64,000 bases of DNA from Euperipatoides rowelli (lineage: Eukaryota > Onychophora > Udeonychophora > Euonychophora > Peripatopsidae). A program made the translations under genes and the position numbers. The notes beneath the pieces were generated by a model. That model was given only the letters and a program-made list of their open reading frames with translations. It ran no database searches and was not told the DNA's origin. The DNA lies in NCBI GenBank assembly GCA_003024985.2, contig PXIH01S0000150.1; one strand, given 5' to 3'. Numbering within the stretch: position 1 is the first letter of the stretch; each line of letters opens with the position of its first letter. Shown piece by piece: positions 35,636 through 44,882 of the stretch.

Positions 35636-36991
35636 TTAAAAATAACATGTCCTTACAATTCCAAGAACTTCTTCAAAACTTAAAACAGACTCTTCTCTTT
35701 TATTTAAGTCTTTTAGTCTTAATTTTTTTTCTTCAAATTCAGTTTGACCCACAAAAATTAAAAACCTTATGCCCTTTTGAAAGGCATAAGCAATTTGTTT
35801 ATCTATGTTTTTGCCTTTTTTATTCTTATAATAAACCTCACAAGTAAATTGTTTACTTGAACTAAAGTTATTTTCAAATCTAAATTTATTAGCAAGTTCG
35901 TGGTAATAATTTTGCAAGGATACTTCCAGGTTTACAATTAAAATTTTAGATCTTAAATTGTAAATAAAGTTTCTTATATAATCAAAATCACCTTGAACTA
36001 ACAAATCTTCTAATCTGTCAATCCCAAATGAACCACCTACTCCAGATAGTTTTTGCTTATTTTTTGTAAAAGAAGAGACAAGATCATCATACCGACCTCC
36101 TGAGGCAACACTACCAAAATTAGAATTTAAAACTTCTGTTTCAAACACAAGTCCTGTATAGTAATCAAGTCCTCTAGCAATTTTTAAATTCAAATTAAAA
36201 AATTGTTCAATACCAATAACCTGAAGTTTTTCATAAATTTCTTCAAGTCTTTTAATACTCTCATGATCTCCTAAAAAACTCTTTAATTTAAATACCTTAT
36301 CCTCAAAGTTACCTTCAAGATAGATTAGATTCATGATCTGTTTTACTTTAACTTCTTCAACTTCACTCAAAAGAAGTTTTTTAACTGCAACAAATCCAAT
36401 TTTATCAATCTTATCAATATTGCGTAAAATAAATGTAGCTTTGTTATCTAAGCCTAAGTTCTTAAAAAACGCAGTTAAGATTCTAATATTTGAAAAATGT
36501 ATTATATACTTTTGATTAATAATTTCAAAAGAATTCAAAAAAATTTTAGCCAAAGCATAGTAAACTATGCTTAGAATTTCAAAATCACTCTGAGCACTAT
36601 CATCCCCAACGATGTCAAAGTCAAATTGGGTAAACTCTCTATATCTACCCTTTTGAGTTTTCTCTCCTCGAAAGACTTTACCAACTTGATATCTTTTAAA
36701 AGGAAATTTTAGCTCAGATTTATGTTGCACTACAAACCTAGCAAAAGGTACTGTAAGATCGAACCTCATAGAAACATCTCTACCACCATTATCTTTAAAT
36801 CTATAAGTTTGTTTTTCAGTTTCATCACTACCTTTCTTTAATAAAAGTTCTGAATACTCTAAGATTGGAGTATCTATGGAGTCAAAACTATAAGCAACTA
36901 CAATATCAGTAAGTTGTTTCATAATATATTTACGCATAAGCTCAACTTTTGGAAGTGAGTCTTTAAAGCCTTTTAGTGTTTTTATTTCCAA
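35636..36991 (-). CDS. hisS: Histidyl-tRNA synthetase
   Basis: 451 residues. Class II motifs: motif 1 region FDSIDTPILEYSEL, motif 2 KRYQVGKVFRGE, histidine-binding LARGLDYYTGLVFE, GGRYDDLV, and motif 3 GGSFGIDRLEDLL. The C-terminal anticodon-binding domain is short (ILIVNLEVSLQNYYHELA). The start is a TTG with GAAGGGG seven bases upstream. It charges tRNA-His. Divergent from the penicillin-binding protein gene across 93 bases. Confidence 0.95.
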   Translation of the reverse strand: MEIKTLKGFKDSLPKVELMRKYIMKQLTDIVVAYSFDSIDTPILEYSELLLKKGSDETEKQTYRFKDNGGRDVSMRFDLTVPFARFVVQHKSELKFPFKRYQVGKVFRGEKTQKGRYREFTQFDFDIVGDDSAQSDFEILSIVYYALAKIFLNSFEIINQKYIIHFSNIRILTAFFKNLGLDNKATFILRNIDKIDKIGFVAVKKLLLSEVEEVKVKQIMNLIYLEGNFEDKVFKLKSFLGDHESIKRLEEIYEKLQVIGIEQFFNLNLKIARGLDYYTGLVFETEVLNSNFGSVASGGRYDDLVSSFTKNKQKLSGVGGSFGIDRLEDLLVQGDFDYIRNFIYNLRSKILIVNLEVSLQNYYHELANKFRFENNFSSSKQFTCEVYYKNKKGKNIDKQIAYAFQKGIRFLIFVGQTEFEEKKLRLKDLNKREESVLSFEEVLGIVRTCYF

Positions 36992-37084
36992 GTTCGAACC
37001 CCTTCATTGCTTTTACAAGTTAAATGCTACATAATATAGTATAATTTAATAAAAAAGAAAATAAAATTATTAGAAATAAAAAGA

Positions 37085-38971
37085 ATGTCAAAACAAGCTC
37101 CTTCACAAATACGTCTAACATTATTATTACTTACCTTTTTTATATTAATATTAATTATTATTTCTAAATACTTCTTAATAATGGTTATTAACAAAACTTC
37201 AAGTAATAACATATCAAAACTAAAAGTCTCAATTAAACGAGGAAATATTTATGACAGAAATGGAAAAATAATAGCAACTTCTTTAAAGTCGTACTCACTT
37301 AGTACATATCCAAAAAAAATAAAGAATATAGTTAATACCTCAGAAACATTAAGTGCTATTTTAAATATAAACCCTATAAAACTAAGAGACAAACTAATTC
37401 AAAAAACAGGTTTTACCTATATCGCAAGAAAAATTCCAAAAGAACAAGCTAAACTTATTCAAAGAATACAAGCTGAGGGGAGACTTTTAAAAGTATATTT
37501 AAATCCAGATTATACACGAATTTACCCTTTTAAAGAACTCACAAGCAATATAACAGGCTTTGTAGGTACAGACAACATCGGACTTACAGGAATAGAATTC
37601 TCACTAAACAACATCTTAAGTGAAGATTCTACCTTATTAGAAAAGTCTTTAGAAACTCAAGTAAAAGTAAGCAACATTTACCTAACAATAGATATTGATT
37701 TACAAAAAGATATTTATGAAATAACAAATAAGTATTTTAAAAAAAATGAACCAGATGCTATGATAGTTCTTGTTATGAATGCATTGAATGCTGAGATTCT
37801 CTCTATGGTTCAGTTCCCCTCGTTTGATGCAAATAATTATCAAATATATCCCAGAGAATTATGGGATAATTTCGCAACTACATTAACCTATGAACCTGGT
37901 AGTGTACTTAAAGTTTTTACTATTGCTTCTATACTTGACACAGGAAAACTTAGTTTAAAAGAAAAATTCTTAGATAGCGGTATTTATAAAAAAACTTTCT
38001 CAACAGGTGAAACTATTACAATTAAAAGTCTCAATCCTGTACACAACTACATTAATACTAAAGACATTTTAGTACATTCTTCAAATGTAGGTATAGGTTA
38101 TATAACAGAAAAAATTAGTAATAAAGACCTTTATAAAAAACTCTTAGATTTTGGTTTTGGAAAAAAGGTTGAAATGCCATTTCCAGGCGAAAGCAAAGGA
38201 ATACTGAATAACTATAAAAAATGGTCTGGAAGAAGTAAGCCTACAATAGGGTTTGGACAGGAAATTGGAGTTTCAGCTATGCAAATTTTACAAGCAGCAA
38301 CAATTTTAACAAACCAAGGAGTAATAGTAAAACCACAAATTATAAAAAAAATCACAGATGAAAATGAGAAAGTTATAAAAGAAATTAAAAAAGAAGAAAT
38401 AAAAAGAACTATTACAAAAAAAACAGCTTTAAATGTTCTTGATATGATGAAGGAAGTAGTGAACCAAGGAGGAATCCCAAAATTAAAAATAAAAAATTTA
38501 AATATATCAGCAAAAACTGGAACTGCTCAAGCAATAGACAAGCAAACTGGTCAGTATTCAGAATCGGATTTTACCTCTTCAATTCTTGTTATTTATCCTA
38601 CAGAAAATCCTCAATATATTATTTATATAGTTTACAGAAATCCAAAAAAAACTATCTATGGAACAAAAATAGCTGCTCCAATAGCTAGAGAAATAATAGA
38701 AATTATAGAAAATAAAAAAAATAATGACTACACTATAATCAAAAGAAAATCAAAAATTATAATTTCAAAAAATAAATTAAATCATAAAGAAAATATCATA
38801 TACCTACCAAGCTTTAAGAATCTTAGTAAAAGAGATTTAATGGAAGTACTCTCTAGGATTGATAATAATATGAAAATTAGTATTTCTGGAAAAGGATTCG
38901 TGTACGAACAGAGTATACCATCAAATACAAGAATAAAAGATATACTAGAACTTGAAATTAAGTTGAAATAA
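37085..38971 (+). CDS. Class B penicillin-binding protein (FtsI/PBP2 type) with a C-terminal PASTA-like domain
   Basis: 628 residues. Membrane helix at 8-33, the dimerisation domain with KRGNIYDRNGKIIA (51-64), then the transpeptidase with S273-x-x-K (SVLK), S332-S-N334 and K477-T-G. It cross-links peptidoglycan, most likely at the septum or as the spirochaete's elongation enzyme; FtsI is favoured by sequence style. The last 60 residues (YLPSFKNLSKRDLMEVLSRI, VYEQSIPSNTRIK) have the PASTA pattern that binds cell-wall precursors. No clear ribosome site (AAAAAG). The stop directly abuts the convergent acyl-CoA synthetase gene. Confidence 0.92.
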   Translation: MSKQAPSQIRLTLLLLTFFILILIIISKYFLIMVINKTSSNNISKLKVSIKRGNIYDRNGKIIATSLKSYSLSTYPKKIKNIVNTSETLSAILNINPIKLRDKLIQKTGFTYIARKIPKEQAKLIQRIQAEGRLLKVYLNPDYTRIYPFKELTSNITGFVGTDNIGLTGIEFSLNNILSEDSTLLEKSLETQVKVSNIYLTIDIDLQKDIYEITNKYFKKNEPDAMIVLVMNALNAEILSMVQFPSFDANNYQIYPRELWDNFATTLTYEPGSVLKVFTIASILDTGKLSLKEKFLDSGIYKKTFSTGETITIKSLNPVHNYINTKDILVHSSNVGIGYITEKISNKDLYKKLLDFGFGKKVEMPFPGESKGILNNYKKWSGRSKPTIGFGQEIGVSAMQILQAATILTNQGVIVKPQIIKKITDENEKVIKEIKKEEIKRTITKKTALNVLDMMKEVVNQGGIPKLKIKNLNISAKTGTAQAIDKQTGQYSESDFTSSILVIYPTENPQYIIYIVYRNPKKTIYGTKIAAPIAREIIEIIENKKNNDYTIIKRKSKIIISKNKLNHKENIIYLPSFKNLSKRDLMEVLSRIDNNMKISISGKGFVYEQSIPSNTRIKDILELEIKLK

Positions 38972-40012
38972 CTAAGTAAAAAGTCTATTAATTTCTTTAT
39001 GATATGATCTTAGAACATAATTTCGTCTAATATCCATCTTAATTGAAACTTCTTTCCCAATTTTAAACGGTTTTTCCAATAGACAAAATCTAAAAATCTG
39101 TTCAAACGGTTTAAAACCATTAGTCCGACTAATAAGCTTCTTTACCTCATCACTTATTGTCTTCAATACTATATTACTTTCAGTAATTTGATGTTTATTG
39201 TTCTCATCAAGAATTTGTCCAAGCTCCTTCAAGTAACTTACTATAGCCTCATAGTTAGGTAAAATTAATGCTCCTAAAAATTTTTGATCCTGTCCCACAA
39301 CAATAGCTCTTTCAATAAAAATAGACTCTTGTAGTTTTTCCTCAATTGGTGCAGGTTCTATGTTCTCACCATTATTTAAAACTATTGTATCCTTTTCTCG
39401 TCCCACAACCTCAATGACATCATCACTTGAAAGTTTAACAACATCACCTGTGTTAAGCCAACCATCCCTACTTAAAATTTTTCTTGTAGCTTGGTCATCC
39501 TGATAGTAACCAGACATCACCTGAGGTCCCTTAATATAAAGTACTCCTTTTCCTGGTTTACTAAGTAAATTACCCTTATCATCCCTAATTTGTCCAATAG
39601 TACCAGGAATTAGCTTCCCTGAAGTACCTACAATGATATGTTTCGAAAAACTAGAAGCTACACTTGGGGCAGCTTCTGTTAAACCATACGCATTATTTAG
39701 TTCTACTCCTATTGCATTGAAAAACCTAAAAACTCCTAAAGGAAGGCTACTACCACCACTAAATCCCATAATAAATTTCTTACCAAAAATATTAGTAACT
39801 TTGGAAAGCACAAATCTTTTTCCTAAGAAATTTAAAGGTAAAAGAAATAAAAAACTAAATAAACTAAATATTTTTTTAAAAGGAATAGTAATATCAACTC
39901 CAGTATTAGGATAAAATCCTTTAATAATACGATAAGAAATATCACTAAAGATCGCTATTTTCCTGAATATATAAAATACTACTCTTTGTAATATAATTTT
40001 CTTAGCAACCTC
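38972..40012 (-). CDS. Long-chain acyl-CoA synthetase, C-terminal part, cut by the assembly gap
   Basis: About 345 C-terminal residues are readable before the N-gap. Adenylate-forming motifs are present: NAYGLTEAAPSVA (motif A5), WLNTGDVVKL, VGREKDTIVLNNGENIEP and EEKLQESIFIERAIVVGQD. It activates fatty acids as acyl-CoA. Full-length family members need roughly 280 more residues (about 840 bases), while the gap holds only 310 Ns. So the gap is under-sized, or the gene is truncated. The apparent open frame running through the Ns to 40363 is not real evidence of coding. Confidence 0.85.
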   Translation of the reverse strand, partial: EVAKKIILQRVVFYIFRKIAIFSDISYRIIKGFYPNTGVDITIPFKKIFSLFSFLFLLPLNFLGKRFVLSKVTNIFGKKFIMGFSGGSSLPLGVFRFFNAIGVELNNAYGLTEAAPSVASSFSKHIIVGTSGKLIPGTIGQIRDDKGNLLSKPGKGVLYIKGPQVMSGYYQDDQATRKILSRDGWLNTGDVVKLSSDDVIEVVGREKDTIVLNNGENIEPAPIEEKLQESIFIERAIVVGQDQKFLGALILPNYEAIVSYLKELGQILDENNKHQITESNIVLKTISDEVKKLISRTNGFKPFEQIFRFCLLEKPFKIGKEVSIKMDIRRNYVLRSYHKEINRLFT

Positions 40013-40322
40013 NNNNNNNNNNNNNNNNNNNNNNNNNNNNNNNNNNNNNNNNNNNNNNNNNNNNNNNNNNNNNNNNNNNNNNNNNNNNNNNNNNNNNNNN
40101 NNNNNNNNNNNNNNNNNNNNNNNNNNNNNNNNNNNNNNNNNNNNNNNNNNNNNNNNNNNNNNNNNNNNNNNNNNNNNNNNNNNNNNNNNNNNNNNNNNNN
40201 NNNNNNNNNNNNNNNNNNNNNNNNNNNNNNNNNNNNNNNNNNNNNNNNNNNNNNNNNNNNNNNNNNNNNNNNNNNNNNNNNNNNNNNNNNNNNNNNNNNN
40301 NNNNNNNNNNNNNNNNNNNNNN
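40013..40322. other. Assembly gap (310 Ns)
   Basis: Unknown sequence joining the acyl-CoA synthetase gene to the proX side. The true length is unknown; see the finding on missing genes here. Confidence 0.98.
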
Positions 40323-40360
40323 AGAATATATTTTATTATACCCATAATAAAATATATTCT
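40323..40360. terminator. 17-bp perfect hairpin at the gap edge
   Basis: AGAATATATTTTATTAT and its exact complement flank a four-base loop (ACCC). It directly borders the N-gap and lies 123 bases past the proX stop on the minus strand. It may be a terminator, though no T tract is obvious; being at a contig edge it may also have caused the break. Confidence 0.5.
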
Positions 40361-40482
40361 CAAGGATTCATGCTAATGAAAAATTTAATGTATATAAAAA
40401 TAAAAGATTTACCTACTAAAAGCAAAACCTCCAATTAAAATTCTTTATTTAAAAAATATAAAAAAACAACTTTTAGAAAAAA

Positions 40483-41376
40483 CTAATCAAACAATTCGTG
40501 ATAATATTCAGGAACCCAAGTTTTAACTAACTCATTATTATTTTTAACAAATTCTAATGCATGCTCATATTCTTTACCAGGATCATTCTCATTTTGATCT
40601 ATTAAAGGCAATATATGAGAATTACTCCAGTTAAAATGATCTAGAACATAGTAAGCATCTGGATCATCATCATCAAATTTAAGTCTCACCAATGTATTAA
40701 CAGTTTCATTAGCACCCATAGAAAAATCATAATCTTCTAAAAACTTTATATTATATCTAGAAAATGCCCAATGTGGCATCCAAAGCGGAACTAAAATCCA
40801 CTTTTTTCTTTTTATTGCCGAATCAAGAGAGGAAAGCATTGCAGCTTCACTTGAAGACACAAGTTCATATTCTTTCTCTAGTTCATAGTGCTTTAAAGTC
40901 TCCTCAGTTATAAGCTGAGTACCTGCCCCTGCATCAATTCCTATCATCTTATTACCAAAATTTCTACCATGACCCCTTAGATCTGCTATGCTATTTATTG
41001 GAACATACGAAGGAACTACAAAACCCTGCTTAGTTCCTTCGTAGTTTGGTCCTAAATCAACAAATTTATCTTTTAATTTTTCATAATAAAACCTGTCTGC
41101 TGTTGGAACCCATGCACATACCATGCCATCAACTTTACCTGTTGCCACATATTGATACATAATAGCAGCTGTAACAGATAATATATTAACATTATAACCC
41201 AGTTTTTCAAAAACAACCTTCAAAACATTTGTAGCAGCTGTTTCTCCAGCCCAAAAAACATAAGCAAGTATAATATTTTTATTTTTATTACTTTCAAAAT
41301 TTGCAGTAGCCTTAGGCTTTGAACAACTTATAAAAATTAATATCAAAAATACAAATACAATAATATTTTTAACCAT
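40483..41376 (-). CDS. proX: Glycine betaine/proline ABC transporter, substrate-binding lipoprotein
   Basis: 297 residues. Lipobox IFISC with C18 gives a lipoprotein tethered outside the inner membrane. The OpuAC-type fold is clear: KNIILAYVFWAGETAATNVL at the start of the mature protein, KVDGMVCAWVPTAD and the Trp-rich VPLWMPHWAFSRYN, which form the aromatic box for quaternary amines. It delivers betaine or similar osmolytes to ProVW. Last of a proV-proW-proX operon. Confidence 0.92.
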   Translation of the reverse strand: MVKNIIVFVFLILIFISCSKPKATANFESNKNKNIILAYVFWAGETAATNVLKVVFEKLGYNVNILSVTAAIMYQYVATGKVDGMVCAWVPTADRFYYEKLKDKFVDLGPNYEGTKQGFVVPSYVPINSIADLRGHGRNFGNKMIGIDAGAGTQLITEETLKHYELEKEYELVSSSEAAMLSSLDSAIKRKKWILVPLWMPHWAFSRYNIKFLEDYDFSMGANETVNTLVRLKFDDDDPDAYYVLDHFNWSNSHILPLIDQNENDPGKEYEHALEFVKNNNELVKTWVPEYYHELFD

Positions 41377-41386
41377 AACTATTTCT

Positions 41387-42286
41387 TCACCGATTATTAT
41401 ATAGTTCTAAAAACTTTTTGAACTTATTTTCTTGTCTCTTAAAGTTACTTGTATTTAAATAACTAAACCTAATAAAAATTGCCCTCATTACTCGATCTAA
41501 AATAACTGCAATAGAAACAACTGCAAGCCCTGAAACTAATCCTTCACCAAAAGCTAAACGTTGAACTGAATAAATAACTTGCTTACCAAGCCCTGAAGAA
41601 CCAACCATTGCAGCAATTACAATCATAGATATAGCCATCATTATTGACTGATTCATTCCTTCAATAATACTCTGTAAAGAAAGAGGTATTTGAATCCTAA
41701 GTAATATTCTTAAATCACTACTACCAAAAGACTTAGCCGCCTCTATTACCTCCTGTGAAACTTGAATAATTCCTAGTCTAGTATAACGTATTAAAGGAGG
41801 CATTGCAAAAATCACTGTAGCAAAAATAGCTGCAATTGTCCCCATTCCAAAAAATGGAATAGCTGGTATCAAGTATATAAAAGGAGGCATTGCTTGCATA
41901 AAATCCAATATTACTTTTAAGAAATTAAAAAATTTCGGACAATAACCAGCAATAATTCCGATTGGAATACCTATTAATAATGAAAAAAAAACAGAAACAA
42001 AAATTATAGCAACAGTATCCATGGATATTTCCCAAAGATCAAAATATAGAATAAACAAAAATCCAGGCAATATTGAGAACAAAATACTTCTTTTTAAGAA
42101 TAAAAAACAAATTAAAGAAATCAAAATAATAAAGAAAATAGGATTAATTGAAATTAAAACACCTTTTAGTCCTTCATATAAAAAAATGATACTTTTAGAA
42201 AAAAAACCATTATTGCTATTAGAATAGTTTTGAACTAAGAAATCAAAAAAAGCATCTAACATATTTATAATAACATCTTTACTCAT
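41387..42286 (-). CDS. proW: Glycine betaine/proline ABC transporter, permease
   Basis: 299 residues with about six membrane helices after an amphipathic head. The ABC permease loop that docks on the ATPase is EAAKSFGSSDLRILLRIQIPLSL (about 205-227). Other typical parts are PIGIIAGYCPKFF and FMQAMPPFIYLIP. It forms the membrane channel for osmolyte uptake. Eight bases after proV and ten before proX. Confidence 0.94.
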   Translation of the reverse strand: MSKDVIINMLDAFFDFLVQNYSNSNNGFFSKSIIFLYEGLKGVLISINPIFFIILISLICFLFLKRSILFSILPGFLFILYFDLWEISMDTVAIIFVSVFFSLLIGIPIGIIAGYCPKFFNFLKVILDFMQAMPPFIYLIPAIPFFGMGTIAAIFATVIFAMPPLIRYTRLGIIQVSQEVIEAAKSFGSSDLRILLRIQIPLSLQSIIEGMNQSIMMAISMIVIAAMVGSSGLGKQVIYSVQRLAFGEGLVSGLAVVSIAVILDRVMRAIFIRFSYLNTSNFKRQENKFKKFLELYNNR

Positions 42287-42293
42287 TAAAACT

Positions 42294-43412
42294 CTATTTT
42301 ATCAATAAATTAACAATTTTTTTCAAATCAACATATCCTATGATTTTATAGTTTTCTTCTATTAATAAATAATTTTTTGAATTTAAATATTGGACTATAT
42401 TCTTTATTTCACTATTAATGTCAATATCTAAACACAAAACTTTATTGTAAGTCTCATTCATACTTCTGTTATATACTATAAATTCATCATTTTCCTTATT
42501 AATTATAACATTGAAATTAGAGTTTTGGAAAGAATGAGCAGTACCTAATAAAAAATTAGTCTCTAAAACATCCTTAATTTTTAAAATACTCAAAATTGGT
42601 AGATTTTTTAAAAAATCTCTTATAAAATCTGTTTTGGGGTGTTCAAGAATATCTAAAGGTTTACCAACTTGAATTATCTCCCCATCTTTCATAAATGCGA
42701 TTCTATGCCCCAATTTAAAGGCTTCAATCAAATCATGAGTAATAAATACCACTGTTTTTTGTAACTTACAGACTAATTTTACAAGCTCTGATTGCATTTC
42801 ATTTCTGGTTAAAGGATCAAGAGCAGAAAAAGCCTCATCCATAAGTAAAATATCAGGATCAACAACTAAAGCACGTGCTATTCCAACACGTTGTTTCATT
42901 CCACCTGAAAGTTCATTAATATATTTATATTCCGAAGTCTCAAGACCCACAAATTTTAAAATCTCTCTAGCTCTTTCAATTCTAAGTTTTTTAGGCACTC
43001 TTTTAACTTCAAGCCCATAAGTAACATTTTTTATAACATTTCTATGTGGCAATAGTCCAAAATTCTGAAAAACCATAGCAAACTTATTTTTTCTAAGATT
43101 TGATAAGTCTCTCTTATTAATTTCATTAATTTCCATCCCATCAACTAAAACAGACCCTGCATCAATCTTATAAATACCATTTAAACATCTAATAAAAGTA
43201 GATTTACCACAACCAGATACTCCCATAATAATTAGAATTTCATTTTTATAAATATCCAAATTAATATTGGAATTTGCAATAAAAATAGAATATTTTTTAT
43301 AAATTTCTTCTCTATTAACGCCATCCCTATACGCACATATAGCATTATCAATATGTTTTTTGTTATAATGATTATAGAAAGTCTTATATAATCCTTTAAC
43401 CTTAACGATCAT
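42294..43412 (-). CDS. proV: Glycine betaine/proline ABC transporter, ATPase
   Basis: About 372 residues from the ATG at 43412, which follows GGAG by three to four bases; the longer TTG frame at 43421 would place the ribosome site inside the gene. Walker A MGVSGCGKSTFIR, signature LSGGMKQRVGIARAL, Walker B ILLMDEAFSALDPLTR and the H-loop FITHDL are intact. The last about 90 residues (ENYKIIGYVDLKKIVNLL) look like a reduced CBS-type regulatory domain as in ProV/OpuAA. It drives osmolyte uptake. Confidence 0.94.
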   Translation of the reverse strand: MIVKVKGLYKTFYNHYNKKHIDNAICAYRDGVNREEIYKKYSIFIANSNINLDIYKNEILIIMGVSGCGKSTFIRCLNGIYKIDAGSVLVDGMEINEINKRDLSNLRKNKFAMVFQNFGLLPHRNVIKNVTYGLEVKRVPKKLRIERAREILKFVGLETSEYKYINELSGGMKQRVGIARALVVDPDILLMDEAFSALDPLTRNEMQSELVKLVCKLQKTVVFITHDLIEAFKLGHRIAFMKDGEIIQVGKPLDILEHPKTDFIRDFLKNLPILSILKIKDVLETNFLLGTAHSFQNSNFNVIINKENDEFIVYNRSMNETYNKVLCLDIDINSEIKNIVQYLNSKNYLLIEENYKIIGYVDLKKIVNLLIK

Positions 43413-43500
43413 GTTCTCCAAAAAGAACTCCTAGTACTACTACTTTTTGCTAATTTTAACTATATTAATATTATAGAACCTAGTTCATTACTAGAAAACA

Positions 43501-43536
43501 TAAAACATAGAGGATTAATTAATCCTCTATGTTTTA
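43501..43536 (-). terminator. Terminator of flaB (perfect 18-bp stem)
   Basis: A mismatch-free palindrome centred on GGATTAATTAATCC lies 24 bases after the flaB stop, followed on the minus strand by a T-rich run (TTTTATGTTTTC). A strong terminator suits a very highly expressed flagellin gene. Confidence 0.8.
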
Positions 43537-43559
43537 AAATATTAAAATTAATTATAATC

Positions 43560-44567
43560 CTACAAAGATCTCAACAAGGATAGAACACTCTGTGGTGTTT
43601 GATTAGCTTGTGCTAACATTGCCATTGAAGATTGAACTAATATGTTATTTTTAGTTAATTCAACAACTTTTTGAGACATACTTGCATCTCTTAATCTTGA
43701 TTCTGAATCTGTTAAGTTTTCTATCGCATAATCAGTACTTCTTTTAATGCTTTCAAGTCTGTTCTGAAAAGCACCAAGATTAGATCTCTGGTCTACTACC
43801 ATTCTCATTGCACCATCAATCTTACCAAGTGAAGTATTAGCATCTATTGCTGTCAAAATGTTTATTGGAGAACTTACACCCATACTACTTTGAGCAGTTA
43901 CTGGTGCTGGTGCTTCACCATTTTGTCCAGCTGTTTGAGCAGGAGCAGCTTGAGCTGTTTGACCTTCACTTAAAAAAAGGTTATTTACATCTGAAGCATA
44001 AATATTTACAGCAATAGCTTCATCTTGATTTGCACCAACGTGTACTCTCAACGTCCATGAAGCTTGTGCATTTTCTAATGAATGTGGAGCATTAATTTTT
44101 GCTGGTTGCATTCCAAGTTCTTCAGCTGATTTTACATTTTGTGCTGCGGATTCTGGTGATAGCATGTGCATTTTATTATACTGAGCTTGTGCAGCAATTC
44201 TGTTAATTTCATCTGTTAACTGCTCAACTTCAACTTGAATAGCACCTCTATCTTCATCAGCATATGTACCATTGGCAGATTGAACAGCAAGTTGCTTCAT
44301 TCTAATGAGAATTGATGAAAGTTCATTTAAGTGCCCTTCTGTTGTTTGAACAAAAGCAATAGCATTACTTGTATTACTAGAAGCTTGGATTAAACCTCTA
44401 ACTTGCGCATATGTTTTATCAGCTACTGCTAAACCAGCAGCGTTATCAGCTGCACGATTAATGTCCAAGCCACTTGAAAGCTTTTCCATATCTTTTGACT
44501 GAGCAAGTACATTTTTACTAATAAAACGATTAGTATTAATCGCAGGTAAATTATGATTAATTATCAT
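43560..44567 (-). CDS. flaB: Flagellin FlaB, major periplasmic flagellar filament protein
   Basis: 335 residues. The conserved flagellin ends are present: IINHNLPAINTNRFISKNVL and KLSSGLDINRAADNAAGLAVAD at the N-terminus, DYAIENLTDSESRLRDASMS and LVQSSMAMLAQANQTPQSVL at the C-terminus. The central variable part is short and Ala/Gln/Pro-rich (about 205-230: QTAQAAPAQTAGQNGEAPAP). This segment tells relapsing-fever from Lyme species and favours the former. The filament lies in the periplasm and shapes the cell. GGAGGAA precedes the ATG; a strong terminator follows. It stands alone between proV and thyX. Confidence 0.97.
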   Translation of the reverse strand: MIINHNLPAINTNRFISKNVLAQSKDMEKLSSGLDINRAADNAAGLAVADKTYAQVRGLIQASSNTSNAIAFVQTTEGHLNELSSILIRMKQLAVQSANGTYADEDRGAIQVEVEQLTDEINRIAAQAQYNKMHMLSPESAAQNVKSAEELGMQPAKINAPHSLENAQASWTLRVHVGANQDEAIAVNIYASDVNNLFLSEGQTAQAAPAQTAGQNGEAPAPVTAQSSMGVSSPINILTAIDANTSLGKIDGAMRMVVDQRSNLGAFQNRLESIKRSTDYAIENLTDSESRLRDASMSQKVVELTKNNILVQSSMAMLAQANQTPQSVLSLLRSL

Positions 44568-44608
44568 ATTTGTATTCCTCCATTATAAAAATTTAAATAA
44601 ATTTTTTT

Positions 44609-44614
44609 ATTATA
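44609..44614 (-). promoter_or_regulatory. Probable -10 box of the flaB promoter
   Basis: A perfect TATAAT on the minus strand 42 bases before the flaB ATG. The -35 position (44632-44637) does not match TTGACA, so the upstream element is unclear. No sigma-28 consensus is evident. Confidence 0.5.
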
Positions 44615-44882
44615 TACAAAGACTAACACAGAGAATGTGAAAAATCAACTATTTTAAAACTTTTCTAATTAACTTAACTAAAAGTATAACTAAATTAAAC
44701 ATAAAAACAAGTAAATTATTGCCTTTTAAATACATGTAATATATATTATCTATAATAATTATCTTACGTAGTATTTTTACTACTATCATATTTAATCTAT
44801 AACTTAATTATTAATTCTTTATACATAAAACCTCTTTTTTATTCAAATAAAATTTCATATAATTTTATAATCGAGGTAATAA
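44615..44882. other. Divergent spacer between flaB and thyX
   Basis: The full gene-free gap is 44568-44882 (315 bases). Besides the flaB -10 and ribosome site it is very AT-rich and must hold the thyX promoter. TATAAT-like boxes occur at about 44851-44866, too close to the GAGGT ribosome site to assign firmly. Nothing else was recognised. Confidence 0.5.

Noticed and set aside
36990-37003. GTTCGAACCCC resembles a tRNA T-arm
   Set aside because: No acceptor, D or anticodon arms fit around it on either strand; it overlaps the hisS start region and its ribosome site.
40323-40363. Start of the acyl-CoA synthetase gene at 40363
   Set aside because: The frame only exists because Ns were read through; the 38 bases are a perfect hairpin, not a plausible synthetase N-terminus.
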